Origin: Aggregatilineales bacterium
GTDB lineage: Bacteria > Chloroflexota > Anaerolineae > Aggregatilineales > Ch27
Length of the DNA: 64,000 nucleotides
Reading direction: 5' to 3'
Assembly: GCA_029976005.1 (NCBI GenBank)
Contig: JARKOQ010000172.1
Coordinates: 1-64,000, forward strand
This document shows, piece by piece, positions 1 through 11,000 of this stretch. Position 1 is the stretch's first letter; every line of letters begins with the position of its first letter. Position numbers and translations under genes: made by a program. The notes beneath the pieces were generated by a model that was not told the origin of the DNA, did not search any database, and was given only the letters and a program-made list of their open reading frames with translations.

Positions 1-38
1 TAGGGCAGGGGAACCAAGAGAACATTCCAGGGCAGGTG

Positions 39-47
39 TGCTATAAT
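39..47 (+). promoter_or_regulatory. Candidate extended -10 promoter
   Basis: A perfect TATAAT at 42-47 is preceded by TG at 39-40, giving an extended -10 element. There is no good -35 hexamer 17 bases upstream. If used, the transcript to the gene at 211 would carry a leader of about 155 bases in which I recognise no riboswitch. Confidence 0.35.
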
Positions 48-118
48 TCGTGCGGTCTGGCCGGTGTTCGCCCATTGCGTGGCCGCGTTCACTTGAGCGA
101 TGGTTGGGCCGGGCGGAC

Positions 119-147
119 TTGCAGCAGATGTCTTCTCTCACCATAAT
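119..147 (+). promoter_or_regulatory. Candidate promoter for the PPIase operon
   Basis: TTGCAG (119-124), a 17-base spacer and CATAAT (142-147) resemble a sigma-70 promoter. It lies about 60 bases before the GTG at 211 and competes with the upstream extended -10 candidate. The -35 match is weak. Confidence 0.35.
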
Positions 148-210
148 TAGGTGAATTCTCGTGCTGGCGCTTTGCGCGCCGGATCGTTGTGACCGTGATA
201 AGGATAAGCC

Positions 211-1143
211 GTGCCCCGTAAAAGCACCGACTTGTTGCTGGTGTTGGTTTTGTCCGCGATGCTGATCCTGAGCGGCTGCGCCGGGGATGCCCCGGCCGCG
301 CCGTCCAATACCCAGAATCCGGTCGAGGTTCAGCCCCAGGCAACCGAACCGCCTACCCTTCAGCCGACCGAAGCCCTGGCCGCCCTGGTCAACGGACAGC
401 CGATCACGCTGGCGGCCTTCCAGATCGAGCTGCAACGCCAGGAAGCCCAGCTTGTCAGCATGGGAGTCGTCCCGGCGGATCGGGGCGTGTTCGAAGCCTC
501 CGTGTTGAGCGGACTCATCGACCAGGTTTTGATCGAGCAGGCGGCCACGATTCAGGGACTGGCCGTGACCGACGACGAGTTGTCGGCGGAACTCGCCCTC
601 GATATCGAGACGGCCGGCGGTGAGGCCGTCTGGCGCGCCTGGCTGGCCGAAAACGGGTTGACCGAGGAGGAGTACCGGGCCTCGATCCGCAGCGCGCTGC
701 TGACCGGCAAGATCCGCGATCTGGTGATTGCCAGCGTGCCGGATAACGTCGAGCAGGTTCATGCCCGTCACATCCTGGTCAGCACCGAAGCGGAGGCGCA
801 GGCGATCTACCAGCAGCTCCAGGCGGGGACCGAGTTTGGCGAGTTGGCGCTGGCCCATTCGCTGGATGTTAGCACGCGTGACATGGGCGGCGACCTGGGC
901 TGGTTTGCGCGCGAGCAACTGCTGGAGCCGGTGGTCGCCGAGGTGGCCTTTGGGCTGGAGCCGGGCCAGATCAGCGCGCCGTTCGCCAGCAGCCTGGGTT
1001 ATCACGTCGTTCAGACCCTGGAACGGGTGGCCGATCGTCCCCTGGACGACAGTGCACGTACCATTCTGGATGGGATCGTATTCGATCGCTGGCTCCAGTC
1101 GCTGAGGGACCAGGCGACCGTGCAGCGTTTCGTTGGTGGGTAG
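211..1143 (+). CDS. Lipoprotein peptidyl-prolyl cis-trans isomerase (PrsA/SurA-like)
   Basis: This is a 310-residue secreted folding factor. The N-terminus has a basic start, a hydrophobic stretch and a lipobox with sequence LSGC, so Cys23 would be lipidated and hold the protein on the outer face of the membrane. A Pro/Thr linker follows, then a SurA/PrsA-like N-terminal helical domain (about 55-175), then a parvulin rotamase domain (about 180-275). The rotamase is recognisable from HARHILVS, the GGDLGWF motif and the GYHVV segment. Known relatives isomerise peptidyl-proline bonds in exported proteins. The start is GTG, with AAGGA about six bases upstream. It heads a run of same-strand genes with two further membrane-anchored proteins, and could help fold the large secreted proteins in this window (inference). 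Confidence 0.9.
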   Translation: MPRKSTDLLLVLVLSAMLILSGCAGDAPAAPSNTQNPVEVQPQATEPPTLQPTEALAALVNGQPITLAAFQIELQRQEAQLVSMGVVPADRGVFEASVLSGLIDQVLIEQAATIQGLAVTDDELSAELALDIETAGGEAVWRAWLAENGLTEEEYRASIRSALLTGKIRDLVIASVPDNVEQVHARHILVSTEAEAQAIYQQLQAGTEFGELALAHSLDVSTRDMGGDLGWFAREQLLEPVVAEVAFGLEPGQISAPFASSLGYHVVQTLERVADRPLDDSARTILDGIVFDRWLQSLRDQATVQRFVGG

Positions 1144-1163
1144 GTCTCTACGAAGAGGGCGCC

Positions 1164-1961
1164 ATGTTCGGGGAAGGTCGCAACCGCGTTTTCAACCTGC
1201 TTACGTTCTTTTTTTTGCTGTTTACCGTGATCTGCCTGGTGCTGACGGTGATCTTCGCGGCGGACCTCCTTCCGGTGCCCTTCCTGGCCCCGCGCGTGGT
1301 CGTGGTTCCGGACGTGGCTCTGGTGCCCACATCCACGATCACCCACACCCCCATCCCGCCGACCTGGACGTTTACGCCGAGCAAGACGCCCACCGCCAGC
1401 AGCACGCCGACGGCGTCCCCCACCGTGACGCCTTCACTGACAATCACCTCGACGGCCGGCCCGACTGACACGCCATCCATCACGCCGACGGCCACCGAGA
1501 CATTCACGGTGACGCCCACGGAGACCTTCACCCCGTCGATCACGCCAACCGGCCCGACGCCGACCTTCACCCCCACGACCTCGCCGTTCCCGTTCGTGCT
1601 GCGAGGCGGGGTGGTGTTCACGGCCAACTTCGCCAATACGGCGGGCTGCGCCTGGCAGGGCGTCGGCGGCCAGGTCTTCGGCATCGGCGGTCAGGGCTTG
1701 CTCGGCTATCAGGTGCGCGTGACCGGGCCTGGACTGGGCGAGGGCGGCGCGGGGGTCATCGTGGGGACGGGATCGAATACGCTGTACGGCACGTCCGGCT
1801 GGGAGGTATTCGTCAGCGGCCAGACCAACAACAATACCTATTTCGTCGAGCTGATCAGCCCCAGCGGCACGGTTGTTTCACCGGCGGTTCAGGTGAGCTT
1901 CCCCAATAACTGCGCTCAGAATCTGGCGCTGGTCAATTTCGATCAGACACGCCCCTTCTAG
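1164..1961 (+). CDS. Membrane-anchored Thr/Pro-linker protein, paralogue 1
   Basis: This 265-residue protein has no function I recognise. One hydrophobic helix (about 10-32) near the N-terminus acts as signal anchor. It is followed by a low-complexity Thr/Pro linker (about 55-135) of TPT-type repeats. A C-terminal globular domain of about 125 residues (140-265) would lie outside the cell. That domain contains a GCAW motif, a YGTSGWEVF segment and an end with Cys followed by LALVNF. The next gene has the same layout and a similar C-terminal domain, so the two are tandem paralogues. It starts 20 bases after the PPIase stop and is probably co-transcribed with it. Confidence 0.75.
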   Translation: MFGEGRNRVFNLLTFFFLLFTVICLVLTVIFAADLLPVPFLAPRVVVVPDVALVPTSTITHTPIPPTWTFTPSKTPTASSTPTASPTVTPSLTITSTAGPTDTPSITPTATETFTVTPTETFTPSITPTGPTPTFTPTTSPFPFVLRGGVVFTANFANTAGCAWQGVGGQVFGIGGQGLLGYQVRVTGPGLGEGGAGVIVGTGSNTLYGTSGWEVFVSGQTNNNTYFVELISPSGTVVSPAVQVSFPNNCAQNLALVNFDQTRPF

Positions 1962-1977
1962 CGGCCGGGCGCGGGCG

Positions 1978-2856
1978 ATGAAGAAGAAAGAAAACCCGTA
2001 TCTGCCGGAGGGTGTCTCTCCTGCCGATCTACCGGCAGGAGGCGATGAAGTCCTGGGGCGGCCCGGCTGCCTGACCGCGCAGGGCGTCACCGCGCTGTTT
2101 CTGATCCTGACGCTGGCCTTCCTGGGCTATTTCGGGCTGCTGCTGGTCAATCCGTACGTGCCGGTCAATCCGTTCCCGCCGCGCACGCCGCTGCCCGTCT
2201 ACGTCGTGGCGACGGCCAACCCCAACCCGCCAACCCTGACGCCTGCCCCGACGAAGATTCCCGATCTTCCCCAACTGAGCACGCTGGTTCCGACGGACAC
2301 GGCAACGCCCTTGGAGCAGCCCTCGGCGACCGCTTCCGCGACGCCCGCCGTGATCGTGACCCTGCCCGGCTTCCCGACCGGCACGATTATCGTGCCCAGC
2401 CCGACTCTGGTCAGTGGCGGCACGCCGGTGCAGGTGGTCGAAGGGGTCTTCACCCCGCCTCCGCCGGGAAACGCGGCCGAGTATACCCGCGCGCCGTTCC
2501 CGTTCACCGTGTATGAGGACGCCGCCAGCTACATGCAGAATCCCAACACGAGCGGCTGTCGCTGGGCGAGCATTGCCGGGGCCGTGACCAACCTGGACGG
2601 CGTGCCGTTGGCCGGACTGGCCGTCCGCGTGATCGGGGAAGGGATCGACGAGATTCGTTTCACCGGCACGGCGCTCACCTATGGGCCAAGCGGTTACGAG
2701 ATTTTCCTGAACGGCGCGCCGCTGCGTGGGCAGTATCGCGTGCAGCTTCTCAGCCAGACCGGCTCTCCGATCTCCGCGCCCTTCACGGTGGAGACGTCCG
2801 CGGTTTGTGAGGAAAACGTCGCCATCGTCAACTTTGTCCAGAATTATGCGTACTGA
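1978..2856 (+). CDS. Membrane-anchored Thr/Pro-linker protein, paralogue 2
   Basis: This 292-residue protein is the sister of the preceding gene. It has a short cytoplasmic N-terminus (about 36 residues), one membrane helix (37-57), a Pro/Thr-rich linker (about 65-160) and a C-terminal domain of about 120 residues. Shared positions include SGCRW (matching AGCAW), YGPSGYEIF (matching YGTSGWEVF) and the ending Cys-x-x-N-x-A-x-VNF. The paired Cys residues could form a disulphide in the exported domain. No catalytic motif is visible. The ATG lies 17 bases after the previous stop, and rsmI follows 28 bases later, so the set reads as one operon. Confidence 0.75.
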   Translation: MKKKENPYLPEGVSPADLPAGGDEVLGRPGCLTAQGVTALFLILTLAFLGYFGLLLVNPYVPVNPFPPRTPLPVYVVATANPNPPTLTPAPTKIPDLPQLSTLVPTDTATPLEQPSATASATPAVIVTLPGFPTGTIIVPSPTLVSGGTPVQVVEGVFTPPPPGNAAEYTRAPFPFTVYEDAASYMQNPNTSGCRWASIAGAVTNLDGVPLAGLAVRVIGEGIDEIRFTGTALTYGPSGYEIFLNGAPLRGQYRVQLLSQTGSPISAPFTVETSAVCEENVAIVNFVQNYAY

Positions 2857-2883
2857 GCCTCCCCGGCCGCTTGTGGAGCCGCC

Positions 2884-3699
2884 ATGCCGCTGTACATCGT
2901 CCCGACGCCGATAGGCAACCTGGAAGATATCACCCTGCGGGCCTTGCGCGTGCTGCGCGAGGTCGATCTGATCGCGGCCGAGGACACGCGCACGTCTCGC
3001 GTGCTGCTCGATCATTACGAGATCGTGCGCCCGATGGTGAGCTATCACGAGCACAACAAGATCGAGCGGATCGAGGATATCCTCGACGTGATGGGCAAGG
3101 GGGGCAGCGTCGCGCTCATCTCCGACGCCGGGACGCCGGGCCTGTCCGATCCCGGTTACGAGCTGATTAACGCCTGCCTGCTGGCCGGGGTGGAAGTCGT
3201 CTCCCTGCCGGGGCCGACGGCGGCGATCACGGCCCTGGTGGCATCCGGCCTGCCGACCGACCGGTTTCTGTTCCTGGGATTCCTGCCCCGCAGGCAGTTT
3301 GCCCTGGTAGGCCTCCTCAACGAGCTGCAGAACCGCCCGGAAACGCTGATCGCCTATGAAAGCCCTTACCGGCTGGTGGAGGCGCTCCAGGCGGTGCGCG
3401 AGGTGATGGGAGCGTCGCGCCCGGTCTGCGTGGCCCGCGAGCTGTCCAAGATGTTCGAGGAGTTTTTTCGGGGCACGGCGGAGGAGGCCGTGGCCTACTT
3501 TCAGGAACAGCCCGTGCGCGGCGAGATCACGCTGCTGATCGGCGGACAGGTCCAGGCCGCCTCGGTCTGGACCGAGAGCCAGGTGCGGGCCGCGTTCAGC
3601 GAGCGGCTGGCCCGCGGCGAGAAGCGCAACGACGCGGCGCGGGCCGTGGCGGCGGACTCCGGATGGAACAAACGCGATATCTACGCCCTCGACTTGTAG
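2884..3699 (+). CDS. rsmI: 16S rRNA (cytidine(1402)-2'-O)-methyltransferase
   Basis: RsmI transfers a methyl group from S-adenosylmethionine to the 2'-OH of C1402 in 16S rRNA, tuning the ribosomal P site. The 271-residue length is typical. Diagnostic segments are PTPIGNLEDIT at the N-terminus, AEDTRTS, the SDAGTPGLSDPG loop and LPGPTA. These belong to the tetrapyrrole methylase fold. The C-terminal helical part ends in a small basic domain (about 230-271). It is the fourth gene of the plus-strand run, and its last codons lie just before the MFS transporter. Confidence 0.95.
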   Translation: MPLYIVPTPIGNLEDITLRALRVLREVDLIAAEDTRTSRVLLDHYEIVRPMVSYHEHNKIERIEDILDVMGKGGSVALISDAGTPGLSDPGYELINACLLAGVEVVSLPGPTAAITALVASGLPTDRFLFLGFLPRRQFALVGLLNELQNRPETLIAYESPYRLVEALQAVREVMGASRPVCVARELSKMFEEFFRGTAEEAVAYFQEQPVRGEITLLIGGQVQAASVWTESQVRAAFSERLARGEKRNDAARAVAADSGWNKRDIYALDL

Positions 3700-3731
3700 C
3701 AGCAGCAAACGGATCGAACTGGACATTCCCT

Positions 3732-5024
3732 ATGGCGTTTTTCACCCGGCGCGGCGCGCGTCTTGTCGAAGGCTGGCAGTCTCTTGGCCCGGCGGCTCAA
3801 CGGCTCTCGCTCTCGCTTTTCCTGTGGGGCGTGGGCGAAGGGCTGTGGGCGTATCTGCGCCCGCTGTACATCACCCAACTGGGGGCCGATTCGGCCGGAG
3901 TGGGGCTGATTCTGGCGATTTACGGCCTGGCTCCGATGCTGGTGATGCTGCCGGCGGGCCGCCTGAGCGACGTCTTCGGCCCGCGCCGCCTGATGATCGG
4001 CGCGTGGTGGCTCGGCACCCTGGGCCAGGTGTGCCTGGTGTTCGCCCCGGACTGGTATTGGCTGGCCCCCGGCGTTTTCCTGTTGGCCGCATCGGCGGCC
4101 GGGATGCCCGCCATGAACGCGTACGTGGCCCTGGACGCGTCGCACCGCCTGGGCGTGGCGGAGGCGGGACGCCGGATGCAGACCCTGCTCTCGCGCGTGA
4201 TCGCGATCTACGTGGCCGGGACGATCGTCTCGCCGCTGGTGGGCGGCTGGCTGGCGGAACGGTTGGGGCTGCGAGTGGTGCTTTTGATCTCGGCCGGCTG
4301 GTTCCTGATGTCGACCCTGCTCGTCCATACCCTGCCGCCCGTCCGGCTGCTTTCGACGAATCCGGATGCCGGGAAGAGCGATGGCGGCGCGCTTCCCGCC
4401 GCGCGGCCGGTTGCCTGGTGGCGCATGAGCGCCGATCAGATTCGCGTGTTCGGCGTGCTGCTGCTGGTGTACCTGTGCTTCTCGCTGGGATACAGTCTCG
4501 TGCCGAGTTACCTGGAGGACGTGCGCCAGCTTCCCGTGGCGACCATCGGCGGGCTGGGCAGCGCGACCGCGCTGGGGGGCACGATCTGGCTGCTGGTGCT
4601 GGGCCGGCGCTCTTCCCGCCGGGCGCTCGTGACCGCATCGGGGATGCTCGTCATCGCCTGGATGGGGCTGCTGCTGGCTCCGGGTGGGGCGGTGGAGATG
4701 CCCGCCCTGGTCGGGGTGTACTTCCTGCTGGGGGTGTATTCCGGGGCGCGCTCGCTGTCGCTGACCGTGGTCGGTGAGCACACGCCCCCCGAACAGCGCG
4801 GCACAAGCTTTGGGCTGATCGAGACGATGTTCGGCGTAGGGACGTTCGCCGGCCCGTGGTTGGCCGGGCAGTTGTATGGATTTGACCCGCGCCTGCCCTT
4901 TGGCGTGGCGATTGCCGCCGCCTTTGTACTGATGCCGGTCATCTGGCTGGCGCTTACATCGCCGCGCGGGGAGAAACACAAACGGGGGCAGGCGATGGCT
5001 GCCCCCGTCGAAGTCTCTGACTGA
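3732..5024 (+). CDS. Major facilitator superfamily transporter
   Basis: This is a 430-residue integral membrane protein with about 12 hydrophobic helices. It has the MFS cytoplasmic-loop signature GRLSDVFGPRRL between helices 2 and 3. A matching GTSFGLIETMFGVG segment in the second half resembles drug or sugar exporters. The substrate cannot be told from sequence. The reading frame is open back to 3663 inside rsmI, but the protein only looks like a transporter from the ATG at 3732, which I prefer. No strong ribosome binding site is visible, so coupling to rsmI is possible. The final codons contain a hairpin that probably ends transcription of the opposing giant gene. Confidence 0.85.
   Translation: MAFFTRRGARLVEGWQSLGPAAQRLSLSLFLWGVGEGLWAYLRPLYITQLGADSAGVGLILAIYGLAPMLVMLPAGRLSDVFGPRRLMIGAWWLGTLGQVCLVFAPDWYWLAPGVFLLAASAAGMPAMNAYVALDASHRLGVAEAGRRMQTLLSRVIAIYVAGTIVSPLVGGWLAERLGLRVVLLISAGWFLMSTLLVHTLPPVRLLSTNPDAGKSDGGALPAARPVAWWRMSADQIRVFGVLLLVYLCFSLGYSLVPSYLEDVRQLPVATIGGLGSATALGGTIWLLVLGRRSSRRALVTASGMLVIAWMGLLLAPGGAVEMPALVGVYFLLGVYSGARSLSLTVVGEHTPPEQRGTSFGLIETMFGVGTFAGPWLAGQLYGFDPRLPFGVAIAAAFVLMPVIWLALTSPRGEKHKRGQAMAAPVEVSD
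4970..5008 (-). terminator. Intrinsic terminator for the giant surface-protein gene
   Basis: A perfect 10-bp stem (4982-4991 pairing with 4999-5008, 7-base loop) is followed on the minus strand by a T-rich tract (about 4970-4981). It sits 23 bases beyond the stop of the giant minus-strand gene, yet lies inside the coding sequence of the convergent MFS transporter. Confidence 0.65.
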
Positions 5025-5030
5025 CCGCGC

Positions 5031-8000
5031 CTAAGCGCCTGCCTGAATATCCATGATCCGGACCGGCACGGCGCGAATCGCCAGTCGTTCCTCGAAGATA
5101 CCCCGGAACGCATCCCATGTCGTACAGGTGATCAACGTCAGCGTCTGGTTGCGGGTGGGATAGGTGACCTCCACGTCGTCGGGTGCAACCACGTCGATCG
5201 TGTAGACCATGAACTCGTAAATCCGGCCGCGTTCCGCCAGGAAGATCGAGTCGCCGACTTCCAGCAGGTCGAGGTCGCGGAACGGCCCTGGCACGCCGGT
5301 TGTGATCTGGATGTGCCCCGCCAGGACGGTGTTACCGCCCAAGCCCTGCCCGGCCTCCTCCACCCAGGTCGTCCCTTCCAGGAAGCCAATACTCTGGCCA
5401 AGATCGCGCACGTCCCAGGTCTGATTGCGGAGCGGCACGGTCACGATGGGCACGGAGTCGCTCAAACCCAGCTTGGGAATGTACAACTCCCGGTCGTACT
5501 GCGGGCTGAACGGCGGCTGGCTGACGGTTTCCACCGGCACCCGCTGGCCGGGGGGGAGCGCCGCGATTGCGGTCGGGATCGGGATGGGCGTGGGCGGCGG
5601 TGCGGTGGGCTGGCCTGGCTCCGGCGTCGAAGTCGGGAGCGCCGTCTCCAGGGGAGCCGACATGGCTTCCGGCGGGGTGGCAGTGGCCGCCGCGGCCTGC
5701 GGCGTGCCCACGGGCGCGCTGCCCAGGTTGAGCACCAGGCTGGCGACGACGGCTACGATCACCACCGCGGCCGCGACCAGCGCCACGATGATGACCAGAC
5801 GCAAGCCCTTGTCCTGCACGTTGAGCGCGAGGCCCAGCAGGCCGGTTAGCGCCAGCAGACCGATCATGAGCGCGCCGATCGGGAAGTCCGGCTGGCCGGG
5901 GGCGACATCGGCCGCGCCGGTGGCGGGCAGCATCGAGGCGTCCGGCGAGACGCGCACCGTACCCGTGGCGCAAGTGGCCTGCTGCGCGCCGATCGAGGTC
6001 GCGCAGCCGATATTCTGGAGGACCTGGTTGGCGAGCACATCCTCGCGGACTCGCGCGATGACCGTCAGCACGGCGCTCTGGTTAAAGGTCAGCGTACCCG
6101 TTGTGGCGACGATGACGTTGCCTTCGGATTCGATCGTGCCGTTGTTGATGGTCACGCTCTGGAGGACCATCGTGCTTTCGAGCGTATCGGTCACGATGAT
6201 CCCGGACAGGGGATCGGTGCCAGGGTTGCGGACGGAGACCTGCCAGGTAAGCAGGCCGCCGGGGATGGCGTAGGCCAGATCGGCCGTCTTGGTGACTTCC
6301 GGCGCGGCGGTGCCGGGGATCGGCGTGCCCACGACGATCGGATTGCCGGACGAATCGACCGTGATCAGCGGGGTGCTGATCAGTGCGTCGTCGCTGACCG
6401 TGACCTGAGTGGTGCCGACCAGACCCTCTCCGGTGGCGGTGACCCGGAACGTGAGCGGATTGGCATCCGCGCTGGTAACCACGTGGTTGAAAGTGCCGGT
6501 CGTGCCGACGCCTTCGGCCAGAGTGCCGTCCGCGGGCAGGGTGAGCTGGATCGAGCCGCCTTGCAGGCTGGGCCGCTGCTGAGTCCCGGCGCCCTGGGTG
6601 GGCGTGGCGGTGATGTAGACCGCGCGCAGGGTGCGGACAGGCCCGTCGCCGATGTTGAGCACGGTGATCTGGTAGTTGATCAACTCACCGACGGTGGCGA
6701 TCGAGCGATCGGCTGCCACCGTGACGAAGAGCTCCGGACGGCGGACATTGATCGAGAACGTGTCGTTATCCGCGACCGAGCGGTTGAAGCTGGTCGTGGC
6801 GCTGACGGTCAGGGTGTTCACCAGCGGATCGGGGTCCGAGGCCGTGATCACGTGGGTGAAGGTCACCTGGCGCGCCGCATTCGGCGTCAGGCTGAGGATG
6901 GCCGGGCTGACGACGATTGAGCCATACCGGCTGTCCACCAGAGCCACGTTGTAGATCGTGGTATTCCCGACGTTGGTGATGGTGGCCGTATAGGTCACGG
7001 TATCTCCGTTGGCCGCCTGGGTCTTGTCCGCCGTGAGGACGACGCTGATGCGCGGGGTGGCCGTTGATAGGATGAGGTCGAAGGTCTGCATGACCGTGGC
7101 CCCCACCGGGTCCTGGGCACTGGCTGTGACCGAAACCAGGGTCTGAGGCGGTACGCCCAGCGGCACCCGATACGCGAAGGTGACGGTGTGGGATTCGCCC
7201 GGCTGGATGATGGGCGGCGCGCCGGTGATGAGCTGGCCGGTTGGATTCGCGCTGGTAACCGCCTGCGGGCTGGTCATGGAGAGGCCGGTCAGCAAGGTGG
7301 CCCCGCTGTTGGTGACGGTCGCGGCGAAGGTGACCAGGTCGCCCACGACGGCCACGCAGGGCACGGCGCAGTTGGCGGTGCGCAGGTCGATATCGATGGA
7401 GGATGCGGTGAGGCCGGTGCGGACGGAGCTGGTATCGGTCACCGTGCCGGCGATCGCGCCGATGCCGGTCGCGGTCACGGTCGTGGTGATGGGCGAGACG
7501 TCCGCCGGCTGGACGGTATAGGAGAAGGTGCGTGTGACGCTCTGGCCGGAGCCGAGGCTGATCGTGTCGGCGAGGGTAATGAGCGATAGCGTGCTGCCAT
7601 CCGGCCGAGTCGCCACGAGGGTGATGTTGTTGAGTGTTTCCGCGCCGATGTTGGTCACGGTTGCCAGGTAGTTGATCGGCTCCGTCGCCAGCACTCTGGC
7701 CCGATCCGCGGTCAGGATAACCCGCAGGTTGGCGTTGGACAGTAGCGCGACCGTGGCGCTGGATGTGTCGCTGACGGCCACGCCGAGCTGATCGCGGCCG
7801 GCCACGGCCACCGTATTGATCAGCGGGTCGAGATCGGTGCTGGTGTTGACCGTGTGGGTGTAGCTGGTCGAGATGCGCTGGCCCGGATCGAGGCTGTACT
7901 GCGGCAGGGTCAGGCCGGAGGTGAGGCTGTCGGAGATCGTCAGGCCGGAGACTCGCGTGGTGCTGGTGTTGGTGATCTCGACCGTGTAGGTGATGACGTC

Positions 8001-11000
8001 GCCGTTCTGAGCGGCGGCCACGCTGGCCCGTTTGATGACCTGCAACCCGCTGCCGGCGATGTTGACCTGCGCCGTGGAGGTATCGGTCAGAGTCGCGCCG
8101 GTCGCCGTGACGGCCGTGACGGCTGCGGTGTTGACGGCAGGATCGCCGTCAGCGGATGTCACGGTGCGCGAGAGGGTCGCCGAGATGGTGGCCCCCGGGA
8201 TCAAGGGCTGGGCGGCGCTGACCGCCGGGAAACGGCTGGTGATGTTGCCGCCGAGCAGGGTGTCGGTGATGGTCACCGATTCGATGTTCGTCGTGCCGGT
8301 ATTGGTGACGGCGATTGTGTAGTTGATCGGCGTGCCAACGGTCGCCAGGGTGGGGGTCGCGCTCTTGACGATGCGGATGTTGGGCGAGACGATGTCCACG
8401 CTGGCCGTGGCCGCGCCGGTGATCGTCCGGCTCTGGCTGAGACCCGTCACGTTGGCCGTGGTCCGGTACGGATCGGCATCCATGCCGCTGATGGTGTGGG
8501 TGTAGGACGCGATCGTGCTTTGGCCAGGGGCGAGCGTGGTGACGGACAGCGGCAGCGCGCTGCCGGTGGGCAGGCTGCTGGCCGCGAGACTCGTGATCGT
8601 GGTCAGACCGGTATTGCGGATGGTGACTGTGAAGGTCACCGTGTCCCCGATGCTGGCGAACGACCGGTCGGGAGTGTTGGTGACCAGCAGGTCGCTCGTC
8701 GTCAGCGGGATGCTGGCCGAGCTGGTATCCATGACCGGCAGGCCGCCGATCTGGCCGGTCGCCACGGCGGTGTTCACGAAGGGGCTGGTAGCCCCGGCGG
8801 GGACGGTCGCGGTGATGCAGGCCTGGGCGAACCCGCTAGGCCCCAGCGGGCCGGTGGTGCCAGGACCGGGGGTGATCGGAGTCGTGAAGGTGCTGAAGGG
8901 GATGTAATTTCCGGTCAGCGCGTCCTGAACGGCCACATTCATGATCGTGGTGGAGGCGCTCAGGTTGCGCACCTCGATGTCATAGGCCAGCGTGTCGCCG
9001 ATCTCGGCGGATGTGGCCGGAACGGCGCTGGCACAGGTGCCAATGCCCCGGATGGTCTTGGTCACGACCAGGGCCGACGCCGAGATTTGAACCGTGGCGC
9101 TGTCCGCGTCCTGGATCAGGACGCCGCTGATGGTGCGCGCCGTGGCCCGCGCGGTGTTGACCAGCGGGTCGGGATCGGAGGTCTGGATGACGCGCGTGAT
9201 CGAGCCGGTGACGGACTCGTTCGGCCCCAGCGTGCCGGTCGTGGCGGGCACGCTCTGGCCGGGGAAGATGAAGTTGACCAGGCCGCCCGTGCAGCCGGTA
9301 AGCGCCGTGGCGCACAGCGGATCGCTGACCTGGACATTGCTCAGGTTGGACGTGCCGGCGTTGGCGATCGTGAATTGGTAGGTGATGGTATCGCCCACGG
9401 CGGCGGTGATGCTGTCGCCGCTCTGCGCGCCGTTGATGGCGATCTTGCTGAGGGAGATATCGGCCTCGCGGATGTCCACCACGGCCAGGGCGCTGGTGGA
9501 GACCACCACGCCGGACGGCGCGCGGCCGCTGACCGTGACACGGTTGATCAACGGATCGGGCACGGTGGGCGGCACCGTGTACAGGAAGGTGCCCACCGCG
9601 CGCTCGCCAACCGCCAGGGAGGTGATTTCCAGACCGCTGGTTGGGCTGTGGAGCGGCACGGGCAGGCCGGAAAGCTGATCCAGCGCCATGACTGCGGTAA
9701 GGGCCGTGCTGCTGGTGTTGGTGACTTCGATGGTGTAGGTAATCGTGTCCCCGATGAGGGCAGAAGTGACGTCGGCCCGCTTGGTGACCGTCAGGCTCAG
9801 ATCGCGGATCTCGACGGTGGCCGCCGCCCCGTCCGTTAAACCCTGGTCGTTGGTGACGGTGACCGTGTTGACGAACGGGTTGGGAGTCGTGCGCGTGACC
9901 ACATAGAAGACCACGCCGCGCGCAGTCCGGCCGGCGGCCAGGCTGCTCAGCGCGGGATCGGTGGTGGCGGCGCCTCCGTTGTAGCTCATCGGGACGAGCT
10001 GGCCGGTCACATTGTCGACGACCTGGATGCCCGTCAGCGGGCTGGCGCCGACGTTCACCAGCTCGATCGTGTACTGGATGGTGTCGTTAACCGACGCGCC
10101 GGAGCGGTCGGCCGTCTTGGTAAGCAGGATGCCGGGCACGGCGATGTCTACCGCGACGCGGTCGATGCCTTCGACCGGCTTGTCACTGCTGTCCAGGCCG
10201 GTGACCCTGACCTCGTTGACGAACGGGTCCGGGATGGTGGCGCTGGCGACGACCCGGTAGCTGATGAAGGCCACCTGGAAAGGACGCAGTTCCTCGGCCG
10301 GACTGACGGTCAGCGGGTTGGTGACGGTGCAGGTCAGGGTGTAGTCGGTCGATCCGTCGCCGTTCGCGTCGACCGGCCCGCCGCAGGTGTTGGGACTGGC
10401 GCTCGTGTCCAGGCCGACTGCGGCGTCGACCACGCGCAGGTTGCGGATGCGAGTCTGGCCGATGTTGGTGATCGCAATGTTGTAGGTGATGGTGTTGCCG
10501 ACCTGGACGACCGAGGGTGACGCCTGCTTTTCCACCAGAAGCTGCGACGACGAGATCAGCACCGTGGTATAGGTGCTATCCGAAAGCTGAAGGCCCGCCG
10601 GGATCGTTCGGCCCGAGGCCGAGACCCGGTTGAAGAGTGGGCTTGGATCGGCCTGGGAGAGCGTGTACGTGATCACGCCCACGGCCGACTCGTTTGGATT
10701 GAGCCGCCCGCTCACGCCGCTGGGGAAGACCAGCGGGACCGGCCCGGTCAGGTCATCGGTCGCGGCGACGCTGTCCATGATCGAGCCGCTGGAGTTGGTG
10801 ACGGTGATGGTGTAGGTGATCGTGCTGCCCACGAAGCCGATCCCAGGATCGGCCACCTTGCTGACGCGGAAGCGCGGATCGATGATGTCGACGATGGCAT
10901 TATCCGAGGCGGTGAGCGACTGGCCGCCCGTATCGGTGCCCTGGACGGTCAGGGTATTCACCAGGGGGTCGGGGTCGCTCGTGCCGACGGTGTACTGCCA

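Noticed and set aside
1..210. Riboswitch in the leader before the PPIase gene
   Set aside because: Some inverted GGCC and GTCC segments are present, but no known riboswitch core, and an internal promoter may remove most of the leader.
2029..3726. Open frame of 565 codons on the minus strand
   Set aside because: It is antisense to a paralogue gene and rsmI; the rsmI motifs are decisive for the plus strand.
7854..9839. Open frame of 661 codons on the plus strand, and another of 805 codons at 11145-13562
   Set aside because: Both lie wholly opposite the DUF11 gene. Their products are Gly/Arg/Asp-rich with no domain, as expected from the antisense of GC-rich repetitive coding DNA.
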